Below are positions 34,613-43,482 of a stretch of DNA of 64,000 bases, piece by piece. Made by a program: the position numbers and the translations under genes. Positions within the stretch are counted from its first letter, which is position 1, and each line of letters starts with the position of its first letter. This DNA is from SZUA-318 sp964412015. Its GTDB lineage: Bacteria > Gemmatimonadota > Gemmatimonadetes > Longimicrobiales > Gaopeijiaceae. Below the pieces are notes generated by a model that made no database searches, had not been told where the DNA came from, and was given only the letters and a program-made list of their open reading frames with translations. The stretch lies in assembly GCA_964412015.1 (NCBI GenBank), contig CAYPMO010000014.1:9260-73259 (forward strand), written 5' to 3'.

Positions 34613-34812
34613 GTCACAGGTTCCTGGAGTCGTTCGTTCAGATTTCCGAGGCTCGGCCGTGCGAGACGCGAAGGCGCCTCGTAACGCTCACGCCCGGAGT
34701 GGCGTAAACCCATGGTGAAGGGCAGCCCGCGGCCGCCGACGCGCCCCCGAGCCGTCGGCATGTTTTATGCAGCGCAACGCGCGCGGAAATGTCCCCCCAG
34801 CGGAGTGATCGA

Positions 34813-34986
34813 ATGCGACCCATCACTGTCGGAATCTTGAGTGCAGTAGTGCTCACGGTCGGCGTCCTCATCGTCCGGGAGATCCGGGCGGTGGAGGAGG
34901 AGGAGGTACGTCCGAGGGAGATCCCGGCGGGCGAGATCGAGCCGACTACGCTGTCGCTGGAACGCATCCGCTCCCTGGGCTACTGA
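34813..34986 (+). CDS. Small single-helix membrane protein
   Basis: 57 residues from the ATG at 34813, which has a GGAG site seven bases upstream (the frame is open from 34789). One N-terminal hydrophobic helix (ITVGILSAVVLTVGVLIV) is followed by an acidic tail VEEEEVRPREIPAGEIEPTTL. The function is unknown. A strong terminator follows. Confidence 0.55.
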   Translation: MRPITVGILSAVVLTVGVLIVREIRAVEEEEVRPREIPAGEIEPTTLSLERIRSLGY

Positions 34987-35026
34987 ACCGGTCGAAGGCC
35001 GGCTCGCCTCGGACCCCCGAAGCGAC

Positions 35027-35065
35027 GAGGGCGGCGGGAGGAGGTGACCTCCTCTCGCCGCCCTC
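35027..35065. terminator. 19-bp stem hairpin between convergent genes
   Basis: GAGGGCGGCGGGAGGAGGT pairs with ACCTCCTCTCGCCGCCCTC (one G-T pair), followed by CCTGTTTCCCC. It serves the 57-residue protein gene and the convergent ferredoxin gene. Confidence 0.75.
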
Positions 35066-35092
35066 CCTGTTTCCCCCCGATCGAGCCCGGGC

Positions 35093-35326
<234 letters not shown>

Positions 35327-35446
35327 AGGGCCTCCGACAGACTCCTCTCTTCGTTCGTCCGCGCTCGCGGGACCGACAAGGTGTAACCAAAGCCCCCACC
35401 CCCCGCAAGGCGGCGACCGTGACGTTCGGTGCCGGGGCCCGAGCGC

Positions 35447-36037
35447 TCATCCGCGGTCCAACCTCCTGGCGAACGCGCGGCACCAATGCGCATAGCGCCG
35501 GGCGAGCTGAGGGTGTGTCTGCTCGGCCACCGGCCCGTAGATCGTGCACGCCTCCGCATGCGTCGCAACCCGCCATCGCTCGTCGGCCTCGCGCAGGTGC
35601 GCGTGGCGCACATGGTCCAGCCGCTCCGCGAGCGCGAGGAGCCGCACGGGCTCGTCGGCGGTGACGAGCGCCTCCGCCAGCGACGGGCTACCGGCCATCG
35701 GGACCGCCGCCACCAATTCGGCGACGTCGCTCCCGAAGCCCTCGCGGATAGCGGCCGCTGCGATGCGCAGCTCGGCGTCCTCCGACTCCGTGAGGACGGC
35801 CGCGCACAGAAGGTCGGCATCAAGGCAGGACACGTCGCGGATCAGGACGAGCACCGTGCGGCCCGGGTGCAGGAACAGCGGATGGCGCTCATCCTCGAGC
35901 GCGGCGAACCGCGGTTGCATCGCGAGGGCATGGGCCCGGCTGAGCCTCTGGATGCCCTCCGGGGTCATCCCGAGGGAGCGAGCGGTCCGCACGAGGGTCG
36001 CGGCCATCATCGTCCCCCGGTTCTCTTCGCCCATCAC
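35447..36037 (-). CDS. RelA/SpoT hydrolase-domain-like protein with degenerate active site
   Basis: 196 residues resembling the N-terminal HD domain of RelA/SpoT: ALEDERHPLFLHPGRTVLVLIRDVSCLDADLLCAAVL, then VRLLALAERLDHVRHAHLR, similar to the LKLADRLHNMR helix. Where SpoT has LLHDVVED the protein has AVLTESED, so the metal-binding His-Asp pair is lost. It may bind alarmones without hydrolysing them, or be a decayed gene. No synthetase domain follows. It ends a group of minus-strand genes (37682-35447) and starts 3 bp after the upstream hydrolase gene ends. Confidence 0.6.
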   Translation of the reverse strand: MMGEENRGTMMAATLVRTARSLGMTPEGIQRLSRAHALAMQPRFAALEDERHPLFLHPGRTVLVLIRDVSCLDADLLCAAVLTESEDAELRIAAAAIREGFGSDVAELVAAVPMAGSPSLAEALVTADEPVRLLALAERLDHVRHAHLREADERWRVATHAEACTIYGPVAEQTHPQLARRYAHWCRAFARRLDRG

Positions 36038-36040
36038 GCC

Positions 36041-36883
36041 CTACTCCTCGAGGTGCCGGCGCAGATGCTCCAGGGTCCGGTCCATCGCCTCGCGCAGCTC
36101 GGGCGTCGGGCCCGCGAAGGGATGCGCCGCTCCGAACGTGTGGCCCGCCCGTTCCACGAGGTGGAGCCGAGCGCCCGCGTTGGCGCGCGTCAGCGTCTCT
36201 GCCTCGCTGGGCCACACCGTGAGGTCGTCCGTCCCCTGTACGATCAGCCACGGCGCGTGCAGTCTGCGGGCCGCCGACATCACGTCGAGCGCATCGCGCT
36301 TCGCCTCGAAGTCCTCCAGGAAGCCCACACCCAAGGGCATCTGCTCGCCGGTGCGCGGGTTCGGGACCCATACTCTGCCGTCCGCCCGCCAGAGCTCCCT
36401 GGTCTCCTCCGACCACCGGTCGAACCGGGCCAGCGCGGCCCACGTGACCAGGGCGCGCACGCGCGGCTCGGCCGCCGCCGCGAGGACGGCGTGCGCGCCG
36501 CCGCGGCCGTGGCCGAGCAGCGCGGCCTTCCGAGGCCTGCGGGGCAGCAGGTCCCCGTCGAGAACTTCGGCGAGCATGCGGCGCAGCTCCTCCAGCTCCA
36601 GGGAGAGCGTATTCGAGCCGAACCGCTCCAGGTCGCTCAGTCGGTCCGGATCCGCACCGACGCCGTTGCGTGAGAAGTTGAACGAGATCGTGCTGTGCCC
36701 CGCGCCCGCGAGCCGCTCGCAAACCCACGGGAAGAAACCCCAGTCCTTGAAGCTCTTGAACCCGTGGACGACGATTACCGCCGTGCGGGGCGGAGGACCA
36801 TCCGGGACGCGGACGTCCCCGCGGATCGTGTCCCCGGCGCGGGGCTCCCGGGCGAACGGGAGGCGGATCACTCCTTGCGCCAT
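36041..36883 (-). CDS. Alpha/beta hydrolase
   Basis: 280 residues. TAVIVVHGFKSFKDWGFFPWV supplies the oxyanion-hole HG, and LLGHGRGGAHAVLAA is the nucleophile elbow, but the elbow reads GHGRG, with Arg where Ser would be expected. The acid-His end is visible (VQGTDDLTVWP, ERAGHTFG). Either another residue acts as nucleophile or the enzyme is inactive. The start at 36883 overlaps the end of the adenosyltransferase gene by 16 bp. Confidence 0.8.
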   Translation of the reverse strand: MAQGVIRLPFAREPRAGDTIRGDVRVPDGPPPRTAVIVVHGFKSFKDWGFFPWVCERLAGAGHSTISFNFSRNGVGADPDRLSDLERFGSNTLSLELEELRRMLAEVLDGDLLPRRPRKAALLGHGRGGAHAVLAAAAEPRVRALVTWAALARFDRWSEETRELWRADGRVWVPNPRTGEQMPLGVGFLEDFEAKRDALDVMSAARRLHAPWLIVQGTDDLTVWPSEAETLTRANAGARLHLVERAGHTFGAAHPFAGPTPELREAMDRTLEHLRRHLEE

Positions 36884-37425
36884 TCCACGTCGGGCACGCC
36901 CGCGCGATGGTTCTCCAGCCGGGCGAACGTGAACAGCAGGTCGGAGAGGCGGTTCAGGTAGGCCACGACGCCCGCCTCCACCTCCTCCTCCCTGGCCAGC
37001 CGGACCACGGCGCGCTCGGCGCGGCGGCACACCGTGCGAGCGAGGTGCAGCGCCACCGCGCCCGCCGTACCCCCCGGAAGGATGAACGCGCGCAGGGGCG
37101 CGAGCTCCTCGTCGGCCTCATCCATCCATCGCTCCATCTCCGCGACGCGCTCCAGCGGCATCGCGGGAAGCCCCTTCGGCCGGGGACGTCCCTCCCGCGG
37201 GGGCGCGGCGGCCAGGAGCGAGCCCAGCGCGAAGAGGTCGTGCTGGATCGGCCCGAGTCTCGCGCGGATGGTACCGTCCGCGGTCGCGGCCACGGCCACG
37301 CCCACGCACGCGTTCAGCTCGTCGACCGTGCCGTAGGCCACGACGCGGGGGTGGTCCTTCTGGACACGCCCGCCCCCGAACAGCGCGGTCTCTCCGCCAT
37401 CGCCCGTACGTGTGTAGATCTTCAT
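36868..37425 (-). CDS. pduO: Cob(I)alamin adenosyltransferase, PduO type
   Basis: 185 residues beginning MKIYTRTGDGGETALFGGGRV, the ATP-binding N-terminal motif of PduO/MMAB enzymes, followed by RVVAYGTVDELNACVG and, near the C-terminus, CRRAERAVVRL and YLNRLSDLLFTFAR. It makes adenosylcobalamin from reduced cobalamin and ATP. No other B12 gene and no cobalamin riboswitch is seen nearby. Confidence 0.94.
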   Translation of the reverse strand: MKIYTRTGDGGETALFGGGRVQKDHPRVVAYGTVDELNACVGVAVAATADGTIRARLGPIQHDLFALGSLLAAAPPREGRPRPKGLPAMPLERVAEMERWMDEADEELAPLRAFILPGGTAGAVALHLARTVCRRAERAVVRLAREEEVEAGVVAYLNRLSDLLFTFARLENHRAGVPDVEWRKE

Positions 37426-37427
37426 GG

Positions 37428-37682
37428 CTATCGCAGCCTCGTGAGTCGCCGGAGCGCCTGGGCGTGCTCGAGGAGCGAGCTCCCCTTCTCCTCCTTCGGC
37501 TCCTGGGGCGGCGCCGAGAGCAGGTCCCGGATGTCGAGGAGCACCTCCAGGTGGATCTGATCCCTCTGGTATTCCGTGTCCAGGCGGGTCATCTCCGGCT
37601 GGTCCCCCCTCTCCTGCGCGACGCGGAACGCTTCCCGGTACACGCCCTCCAGGCTCTGGAGCACCCGATCACGGTGGCGCAT
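37428..37682 (-). CDS. Small helical protein of unknown function
   Basis: 84 residues, charged and predicted mostly helical (MRHRDRVLQSLEGVYREAF, RLDTEYQRDQIHLEVLLDIR), ending 2 bp before the adenosyltransferase start, so probably co-transcribed. I do not recognise a family. Confidence 0.55.
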   Translation of the reverse strand: MRHRDRVLQSLEGVYREAFRVAQERGDQPEMTRLDTEYQRDQIHLEVLLDIRDLLSAPPQEPKEEKGSSLLEHAQALRRLTRLR

Positions 37683-37716
37683 GCTGCCTCCTCGAACGTG
37701 GCGTGCGGCGAACCGG

Positions 37717-38358
37717 TCAGATCGCGGCGAGGACGCGCGCTCCCAGCCCGGACTGATAGTACCCCCGCACGGTCTGGCGTAGTTCATCCAGCCGCTCGAC
37801 GAAGAAGTGGTCGGCGCCGGAGATCCGCACGAGCGTGACGTGCGCGCGCATGGGGCGGAGCAGCTCGGCCACCTTTGCCCCCGAGCCGAACGCGTCGTCT
37901 TCCCCCTGGATCACGAGCACGGGCTTCTCGACGCGGGCGAGGAACGAGTAGTCGTACTCCTCCTTCACGACCGGCAGCCCGATCCCGAGCATCGAGACCA
38001 CGCGGTCGTCGGCGGCGCCGACGCCCAGCCCCACCATGGACCCGAACGAGAACCCGCCCACCACAAGCGGGAGGGTCGGGTAGCGTTCCTCCAGCCAGTC
38101 CAGCGCGGCGCGCAGGTCGTCCCTCTCCCCATGCCCCTCGTCGTGGCTCCCCGTGCTCGTCCCCACGCCCCGGAAGTTGAACCGGAGGGCCACCAGGCCG
38201 GCGTCGTTGAGCCCCAGGGCCGCGCGGTACACGGCCTTGGTGTGCATCGTGCCGCCGTGGAGCGGGTGGGGGTGGCAGACCACCGCCGCGCCTCGCGGCG
38301 CTTCGTCGGGCTCTTTGATGGTCGCTTCGAGCCAGCCGTGGGGTACGCGGATCTTCAC
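37717..38358 (-). CDS. Alpha/beta hydrolase, COG2945/dienelactone-hydrolase-like
   Basis: 213 residues. GAAVVCHPHPLHGGTMHTKAVYRAA and LRFNFRGVGTSTGSHDEG are the hallmarks of this small cytoplasmic hydrolase group; the nucleophile is in VVGGFSFGSMVG, with later VIQGEDDAFG (Asp) and GADHFF (His). Substrate unknown. Confidence 0.85.
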   Translation of the reverse strand: MKIRVPHGWLEATIKEPDEAPRGAAVVCHPHPLHGGTMHTKAVYRAALGLNDAGLVALRFNFRGVGTSTGSHDEGHGERDDLRAALDWLEERYPTLPLVVGGFSFGSMVGLGVGAADDRVVSMLGIGLPVVKEEYDYSFLARVEKPVLVIQGEDDAFGSGAKVAELLRPMRAHVTLVRISGADHFFVERLDELRQTVRGYYQSGLGARVLAAI

Positions 38359-38510
38359 CCGGTCGTTCTACGCGGAAGAAACGAAGCCCGCCCACACGGG
38401 CCGGTTCGGCTGTGCGAGGCGGGCGCGGCTCCGCTATGTTGTCCAACGTCGGGAAGAGGGTCAAGGACCCGCCATGAGCCGGATCCACACCGCATGACCG
38501 GAGGAGGGTG

Positions 38511-38945
38511 ATGAGCGAGGCCGCGGCCGGTCGGGAGACGCAGCTCAAGGCGAACGAGCTCTATTGGGGCTCCGACCGGAGTGTGAACCAGATCGCCGAG
38601 GAGCTCGACCTCTCGAAGGGCGTGCTCTACGGTCTGATCCGGCCGCGCCCGGCGGGTCTCGCCTGCCCGTCGTGTGGCCAGGAGCTCGTCTATGCCAACC
38701 GGACCGCGATGGACCGCGGTACGGTGGCCTGCCCCGCGTGCGGCTGGCAGGGCGATCAGCGGGACGTGGACGCGGCGGGAGCCGACGGGAGAGTGGCGCT
38801 ATCGTACGAGGAGCCGGAAGACGAGGATGTCTTCGTCCCGCCCATCAGGCTCTCTTCGACGCGGCAGCGCGTTGCCCTCGGCGGTGCGTTCCTCGGGGCG
38901 GCCGCCGGTCTCGCTCTCGTGCTCTGGGCACGGCGCCGACGCTGA
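38511..38945 (+). CDS. HTH / zinc-ribbon protein with C-terminal membrane anchor
   Basis: 144 residues in three parts. A helix-turn-helix (LYWGSDRSVNQIAEELDLSKGVLYGLI, residues about 17-43) is followed by a zinc ribbon (CPSCGQELVY and CPACGWQG) and a single hydrophobic helix at the extreme C-terminus (VALGGAFLGAAAGLALVLWARRRR). A DNA-binding protein with a tail anchor would be held at the inner membrane. Alternatively the HTH serves protein contact. GGAGG precedes the ATG. It is transcribed with the RDD and HD genes. Confidence 0.7.
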   Translation: MSEAAAGRETQLKANELYWGSDRSVNQIAEELDLSKGVLYGLIRPRPAGLACPSCGQELVYANRTAMDRGTVACPACGWQGDQRDVDAAGADGRVALSYEEPEDEDVFVPPIRLSSTRQRVALGGAFLGAAAGLALVLWARRRR

Positions 38946-38963
38946 CCGAGCCGCCTGCCCGTC

Positions 38964-40130
38964 ATGGCGACCCGACCCTCCCAGACGACGGACCCCCGGA
39001 CGATCATCACACCGGATGCGTTCGAGGTCTCGCCGGCGCTGCTCGGGCTCCCGCTGGCGCCCCCGTTCGTGCGGCTCGCCGCGCTTCTGATCGACCTCGC
39101 CGTCGTCGGCGTCATCACCGCGCTCACCAGGAGCTTCGCGGTCGTCCTGGGCCTCGTGGTCGCGGTCCTGTTCATCCGCGAGGGCTTCAAGCGCACGCCC
39201 GTGCCCGGCAGCGTCTTCGGGCGGGCCATGCGTCTCAGCGTCGGATGCCTGGGCTGGGGGATCGGCGCGATCACGATCGTCGTCTGGATCGCGGCGGGGA
39301 CCGGAGGAACGTTCGGCTCCCCGGAGCGAAGCCCGCGCATGGAGCGAGGAGCCGACGGCGTGTCCGTCTCGTTCCAGGGGGTCGACGGCCTCATGACCCT
39401 GCTCCGGGATGTCGGGGATATTCGCCGCATCGAGGAGTCGAGCACCACCGAGGAAGCTGTCTCGGCCGCGGCCGAGCTGGCGCGACGCGGCCTCGACGCC
39501 GGCCTGACCGAGGAGCAGGTCCGCGACGTGCTCGCCGAGCTGCTCGCAGAGAGCGACGCGTGGAGCGGAGAGGCCGAGACGATCCTCGAGCGGTCCATGG
39601 CCGCCGCGACCGCCGACACCGTCGCCGACGCCGAGGCCGCGGACACCACCCTCAGCGTCTTCGCCGACCCGCTCGTCGCGGACAGCCTCCGCCGGCTCGA
39701 GCGACGCGTGCGGACGCTCGAGGCCAGGCGCGAGACGCTGGAGCGCACCAGCGACGAGCTCCGCGACGAGCTGGAGCAGGAGCGGGACCGCGGCATCTTC
39801 AATTGGCTGCGGGACTTCGCGGACGACCTGGGGTTCGGCTTCGGGTGGGCCTCGCTCTACCTGACGGTCATGCTCTCGTGGTGGAAGGGGCAGACCGTCG
39901 GGAAGCGGTTGCTGAAGATCCGGGTGCTGCGCCTGGACGGGGAGCCGATCACCTGGTGGACCGCCTTCGAGCGTGCCGGCGGCTACGCGGCGGGCATCGC
40001 CACCGGTCTCCTCGGGTTCGCCCAGGTATTCTGGGACTCCAACCGCCAAGCCATCCACGACCGCATCACCGGCACCGTCGTGGTGAGGGACGGGGCCCCG
40101 AGGGTCACGGACTGGCAGAAGGCTCTCTGA
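38964..40130 (+). CDS. RDD-family membrane protein with central coiled coil
   Basis: 388 residues. RDD-type transmembrane pair at the N-terminus (PPFVRLAALLIDLAVVGVITAL) and the matching end WWKGQTVGKRLLKIRVL plus DSNRQAIHDRITGTVVV at the C-terminus. The family motif is thus split by a long acidic insertion (about residues 120-270) with a coiled coil (LRRLERRVRTLEARRETLERTSDELRDELEQE). RDD proteins are membrane proteins of mostly unknown role, some linked to ion transport. The insertion is unusual. Confidence 0.8.
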   Translation: MATRPSQTTDPRTIITPDAFEVSPALLGLPLAPPFVRLAALLIDLAVVGVITALTRSFAVVLGLVVAVLFIREGFKRTPVPGSVFGRAMRLSVGCLGWGIGAITIVVWIAAGTGGTFGSPERSPRMERGADGVSVSFQGVDGLMTLLRDVGDIRRIEESSTTEEAVSAAAELARRGLDAGLTEEQVRDVLAELLAESDAWSGEAETILERSMAAATADTVADAEAADTTLSVFADPLVADSLRRLERRVRTLEARRETLERTSDELRDELEQERDRGIFNWLRDFADDLGFGFGWASLYLTVMLSWWKGQTVGKRLLKIRVLRLDGEPITWWTAFERAGGYAAGIATGLLGFAQVFWDSNRQAIHDRITGTVVVRDGAPRVTDWQKAL

Positions 40131-40155
40131 GCCTGGAACCGGGTAGCAGCGCGAC

Positions 40156-41007
40156 ATGATTGACGCACCCCACGAGGACCAGGTCCCTGCCGAGGAATCG
40201 CCCGGCCGGAGCGTGGACGACCGATTCGGCCACAAGGTCGTCATGACCGTCCCGGTCCGGCGCAACGCGAAGCTCCGCCGGCTCATGGAGGACGTGAACG
40301 CCGACGACGACCTCTACGGGCTGTGGCTCGCGGCGAACGTGAACGCGATGGAGCGACTGGGCATGACCGATCACGGCCCCGTCCACGTGAAGATCGTCAT
40401 GAACCTGGCCGTGCGGATGCTCCGGCTCCTCCTGGACGCGGGCGTCCGGCCCTCCGTGGTGAGCGACTACGCGATGGAGCCCGAGGATGCGGAGATCGTC
40501 GTGGCGCTCGCGGCGCTCCTCCACGACGTGGGCATGTCCATCCACCGCGCCGACCACGAGGCGTTCTCGCTGTTCGTCGCACAGGACAAGCTGCGCCAGT
40601 TCCTTGCCCCTCTCTACGACGAGCGCCGCGCCACGATCCTCCGGGCCGAGGTCCTGCACGCGATCATCTCGCATCGCTCCGGCGGCAAGCCGCTGACGCT
40701 GGAGGCCGGCGTGGTGCGCATCGCCGACGCGCTCGACATGGCCAAAGGCCGCTCGCGGATCTCCTTCGAGGCAGGGTCGCTGTCCATCCACTCCGTGTCC
40801 GCCGCCGCGATCGAGGGCATCACGCTCGAGAAGGGCACGGACCGCGCGATCCGCGTCACCGTGGACATGTCGAACTCGGCGGGGCTGTTCCAGCTCGATC
40901 AGCTTCTGCGGGAGAAGCTCAGGGGAAGCGGGCTCGAGCCCCACATCCAGATCCGAGCGCGCCTCGGCGAGGAGGAAAAGCGCCTCCTCACCGACTTCAC
41001 CCTGTGA
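40156..41007 (+). CDS. HD-domain phosphohydrolase
   Basis: 283 residues. The HD metal motif is complete: DHGPVHVKIVMNLAVRML supplies the first His, VALAALLHDVGMSIHRADHE the HD pair, and VVRIADALDMAKGRSRI the final Asp. The N-terminal DRFGHKVVMTVP and a C-terminal beta domain are shared with uncharacterised HD proteins. It probably cleaves a nucleotide or cyclic nucleotide phosphate. It is co-oriented with the RDD gene (25 bp gap) and ccdA (40 bp). Confidence 0.82.
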   Translation: MIDAPHEDQVPAEESPGRSVDDRFGHKVVMTVPVRRNAKLRRLMEDVNADDDLYGLWLAANVNAMERLGMTDHGPVHVKIVMNLAVRMLRLLLDAGVRPSVVSDYAMEPEDAEIVVALAALLHDVGMSIHRADHEAFSLFVAQDKLRQFLAPLYDERRATILRAEVLHAIISHRSGGKPLTLEAGVVRIADALDMAKGRSRISFEAGSLSIHSVSAAAIEGITLEKGTDRAIRVTVDMSNSAGLFQLDQLLREKLRGSGLEPHIQIRARLGEEEKRLLTDFTL

Positions 41008-41047
41008 GACGCCCGGCACCGGGCCCAGGCGCCGGCGAGGTCGCCTG

Positions 41048-41785
41048 ATGGACGTCACCATCTCGCTTCCCCTCGCGTTCGCGGCGGGCCTGGCCTCGTT
41101 CCTCTCGCCCTGCGTGCTGCCGGTCGTGCCCAGCTACCTCGTGTTCGTGTCGGGGCTCACGCTCGAGGAGCTGAAGGACGGCACTTCCGCCTCGGCCCGC
41201 AGGGCGGCGGTGCTCCACTCGATCCTCTTCGCGCTCGGCTTCACCGCCGTGTTCATGACCCTCGGGTGGGTGGCCACGGCGGCAGGTCAGGCGTTCGCAC
41301 GCGCGCTCCCGTGGATCCACCGCGGGGGCGGGCTCGCGCTCTTCCTCTTCGGCGCCTACCTCGCGGGACTGATCCGCGCCCCCGCGCTCTCGCGCGAACG
41401 TCGTCTCCACCTGGCGGCACGGCCCTCGGGCGGGGCGGGCTCGTTCCTCGTGGGCGTGGCGTTCGGCGCGGGCTGGACGCCCTGCGTCGGCCCGGTACTC
41501 GCATCCATCCTGCTCTACGCCGGGCTCGAGGCCACCCGCTCGGAGGGCACGCTTTTGCTCGCGACCTACGCCGCCGGCCTGGGGATTCCATTCGTGGCCG
41601 CTTCCGCCATGTTCAACGGGTTCCTCGCGAGCGCGCGGCGCATCCGGACATGGATGGTCCCGCTCGGCCGTGTGGCCGGGGCGGTGCTCGCCCTCGTCGG
41701 GATCCTGATGCTCACGGGAAGCTACGCCACGTTGACCTCGTTCCTCGCGGGGCTCGGGCAGCTCGTGAATCTGGAGGCACCATGA
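41048..41785 (+). CDS. ccdA: CcdA/DsbD-like thiol transporter
   Basis: 245 residues, six transmembrane helices. The redox cysteines are Cys22 (SFLSPCVLPVVPSY) and Cys146 (WTPCVGPVLASILL), in the proline-flanked settings typical of CcdA. It carries electrons from cytoplasmic thioredoxin across the membrane, to cytochrome c maturation or to periplasmic thioredoxins. The stop overlaps the next gene (ATGA), which encodes a probable redox partner. Confidence 0.93.
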   Translation: MDVTISLPLAFAAGLASFLSPCVLPVVPSYLVFVSGLTLEELKDGTSASARRAAVLHSILFALGFTAVFMTLGWVATAAGQAFARALPWIHRGGGLALFLFGAYLAGLIRAPALSRERRLHLAARPSGGAGSFLVGVAFGAGWTPCVGPVLASILLYAGLEATRSEGTLLLATYAAGLGIPFVAASAMFNGFLASARRIRTWMVPLGRVAGAVLALVGILMLTGSYATLTSFLAGLGQLVNLEAP

Positions 41786-42492
41786 CCGCACGGTTCGTCA
41801 CGGTCGTCACGGCCGCACTCTTCGGGTGCTCGGCCGCATGCAAGGACGTGCCGGCGAGCGAGGTTGCACGGATCGACGCGACCGTCGAGGCGGCCGAGCC
41901 CGAGCCTCAGAGCGCGGACAGCGTGAACATCGCGGACCTCGGCGTCAACCGCGGCTCCCCCAAAGCGCCCGTCCGGGTCGTGGAGCTCACCGACTACGGG
42001 TGCGGCTACTGCAAGAAGTTCCACGAGGAGACCTGGCCCACCCTCATGCGCGAGTTCGTGCAGGCCGGCAAGGTCCAGTGGAAGTTCCTCCCGTTCGCGA
42101 GCGGCCTGTTCCGGAACTCGACGGCCGCGACGACCGCGGCCGAGTGCGTGCTCGAGCAGGGCGACCAGCTCTTCGAGACGATGGACACGCTCGTCTGGGA
42201 CGCGCAGCGCGAGTGGAAGGGCGCGTCGGACCCGACGGCCATGCTCCGGGGCTTCGCCGGCGAGGCCGGAGCGGACATCGGCCGCTGGGACGAATGCATG
42301 GAGCAGGGGCGCCGTGCGGACAGGGTGGACGCCGCGACCGCGGTGGCCCGCCACCTGGGCGTACGCGGCACCCCCACGTTCTTCGTGGTGGGCTACCAGC
42401 AGCCCATCCAGGGCGCGCTCCCCACGGAGACGTTCCAGCAGATCCTCACGATGGTCCACGAGAAGGCGATCCGTGGGGATTCGATCCGCTGA
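41782..42492 (+). CDS. Periplasmic lipoprotein thioredoxin (DsbA/DsbG-like)
   Basis: 236 residues. Possible lipobox ALFGC, then a thioredoxin-fold DSBA domain with active site YGCGYCKKFHE (Cys74, Cys77) and the cis-Pro in VRGTPTFFVVG. It resembles the DsbA-like thiol oxidoreductases of the BdbD/DsbG group. Translational coupling to ccdA suggests that CcdA keeps it reduced, so it may act as a reductase or isomerase rather than an oxidase. Confidence 0.9.
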   Translation: MTARFVTVVTAALFGCSAACKDVPASEVARIDATVEAAEPEPQSADSVNIADLGVNRGSPKAPVRVVELTDYGCGYCKKFHEETWPTLMREFVQAGKVQWKFLPFASGLFRNSTAATTAAECVLEQGDQLFETMDTLVWDAQREWKGASDPTAMLRGFAGEAGADIGRWDECMEQGRRADRVDAATAVARHLGVRGTPTFFVVGYQQPIQGALPTETFQQILTMVHEKAIRGDSIR

Positions 42493-42508
42493 GGCCCGAG
42501 GGCGTCCC

Positions 42509-43414
42509 GTGACGCGCGTCGTCGCGGCCGGCGCGCGCGCCGCGGCGCCCCGCGTGCTCGCGCTCCCGCTGGCCCTCGCGGCCGCGGCCTGCGGGCCGGT
42601 GTCCACGGGCGGCGGGCCGGGGTGCCAGCCCTCGCTCACCGCCGTGCCCCTCGGCGAGGAGCTCGAGGAAGCTTCCGGCGTGGCGCCGAGCCTCCGGCAC
42701 GCCGACACCTACTGGACGCACAACGACGCGGGCTCCGTGCTGTACGCCGTCAACGGAGAGGGCGTCCTCGTGGCCCGCTTCCCCGTGCGGCCCCGCACGC
42801 GGGATTGGGAGGACGTCGCGGTGGCCGGCTGCGCCGAAGGCGGCTCGTGCGTGTACATCGCGGATCTCGGGGACAACTACGAGGAGCGCACGCACGGACG
42901 CATCCTGCGCGTCCCGGAGCCCGACCCGTCCGAGCCCGACACCCTGCGCCCCGACGTCTTCCCGGTCCGCCTCCCGGACGGCGCCCGCGACATCGAGGCC
43001 CTCCTGGTCCTTCCGGGAGAGCGCATCCTCGTGGTGAGCAAAGGGCGCAACGACCCCGTCACGGTCTACCGATATCCCGGACCGCTCCGTCCCGACACCG
43101 TCGTGCTCGAGGAGGTCCAGCGCCTCTCCGACGGGCCTCGCATCCTGCCCCGTCAGGTCACCGGAGGCTCGGTGTCGCCGCTCGGCCGCGTGGTGGCCCT
43201 GCGCACCTACGAGTCCCTCCAGTTCTACCGCCTGGTCGCCGACACGCTCGTGCCGATGGACGGCGGCCTCGTGAACCTCCGCCCGTTGAGCGAGCCCCAG
43301 GGCGAGGGTGTGGGCATCGGCCTGGACGGTCTGGTGGTGCTCGCCTCGGAGGGCGGGCCCGCCGGCGCGCCCGGCTCGTTCACGTTCATGCGCTGCCAGA
43401 TCGAGGGGCTGTAG
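42509..43414 (+). CDS. Secreted beta-propeller-like lipoprotein
   Basis: 301 residues from a GTG. Signal peptide with AAAAC lipobox. Repeating beta motifs fit an esterase-like/SdiA-regulated propeller: LEEASGVAPSLRHADTYWTHNDAG, DWEDVAVAGCAEGGSCVYIADLGDN, ARDIEALLVLPGERILVVSK. Such proteins are secreted and often linked to phosphate or envelope metabolism. Function unproven. A hairpin (43415-43433) follows the stop. Confidence 0.7.
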   Translation: MTRVVAAGARAAAPRVLALPLALAAAACGPVSTGGGPGCQPSLTAVPLGEELEEASGVAPSLRHADTYWTHNDAGSVLYAVNGEGVLVARFPVRPRTRDWEDVAVAGCAEGGSCVYIADLGDNYEERTHGRILRVPEPDPSEPDTLRPDVFPVRLPDGARDIEALLVLPGERILVVSKGRNDPVTVYRYPGPLRPDTVVLEEVQRLSDGPRILPRQVTGGSVSPLGRVVALRTYESLQFYRLVADTLVPMDGGLVNLRPLSEPQGEGVGIGLDGLVVLASEGGPAGAPGSFTFMRCQIEGL

Positions 43415-43433
43415 CGGGCCGGCGCGCGGCCCG
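43415..43433 (+). terminator. Hairpin after the beta-propeller gene
   Basis: CGGGCCG pairs with CGGCCCG around a 5-nt loop directly after the stop codon. Confidence 0.45.
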
Positions 43434-43482
43434 GTCCGGCGGATCCGCGACAACGACGCAACCAGTCCAAGGAGGTAGGGTC

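Noticed and set aside
36868..37425. Possible cobalamin riboswitch near the adenosyltransferase gene
   Set aside because: The gene is internal to a tightly packed operon with no leader region and no B12-box-like sequence was seen.
41048..42492. Cytochrome c maturation operon
   Set aside because: Only CcdA and a DsbA-like thioredoxin are present; no CcmF, ResB or haem-handling gene is adjacent, so a general thiol-redox pair is the safer reading.
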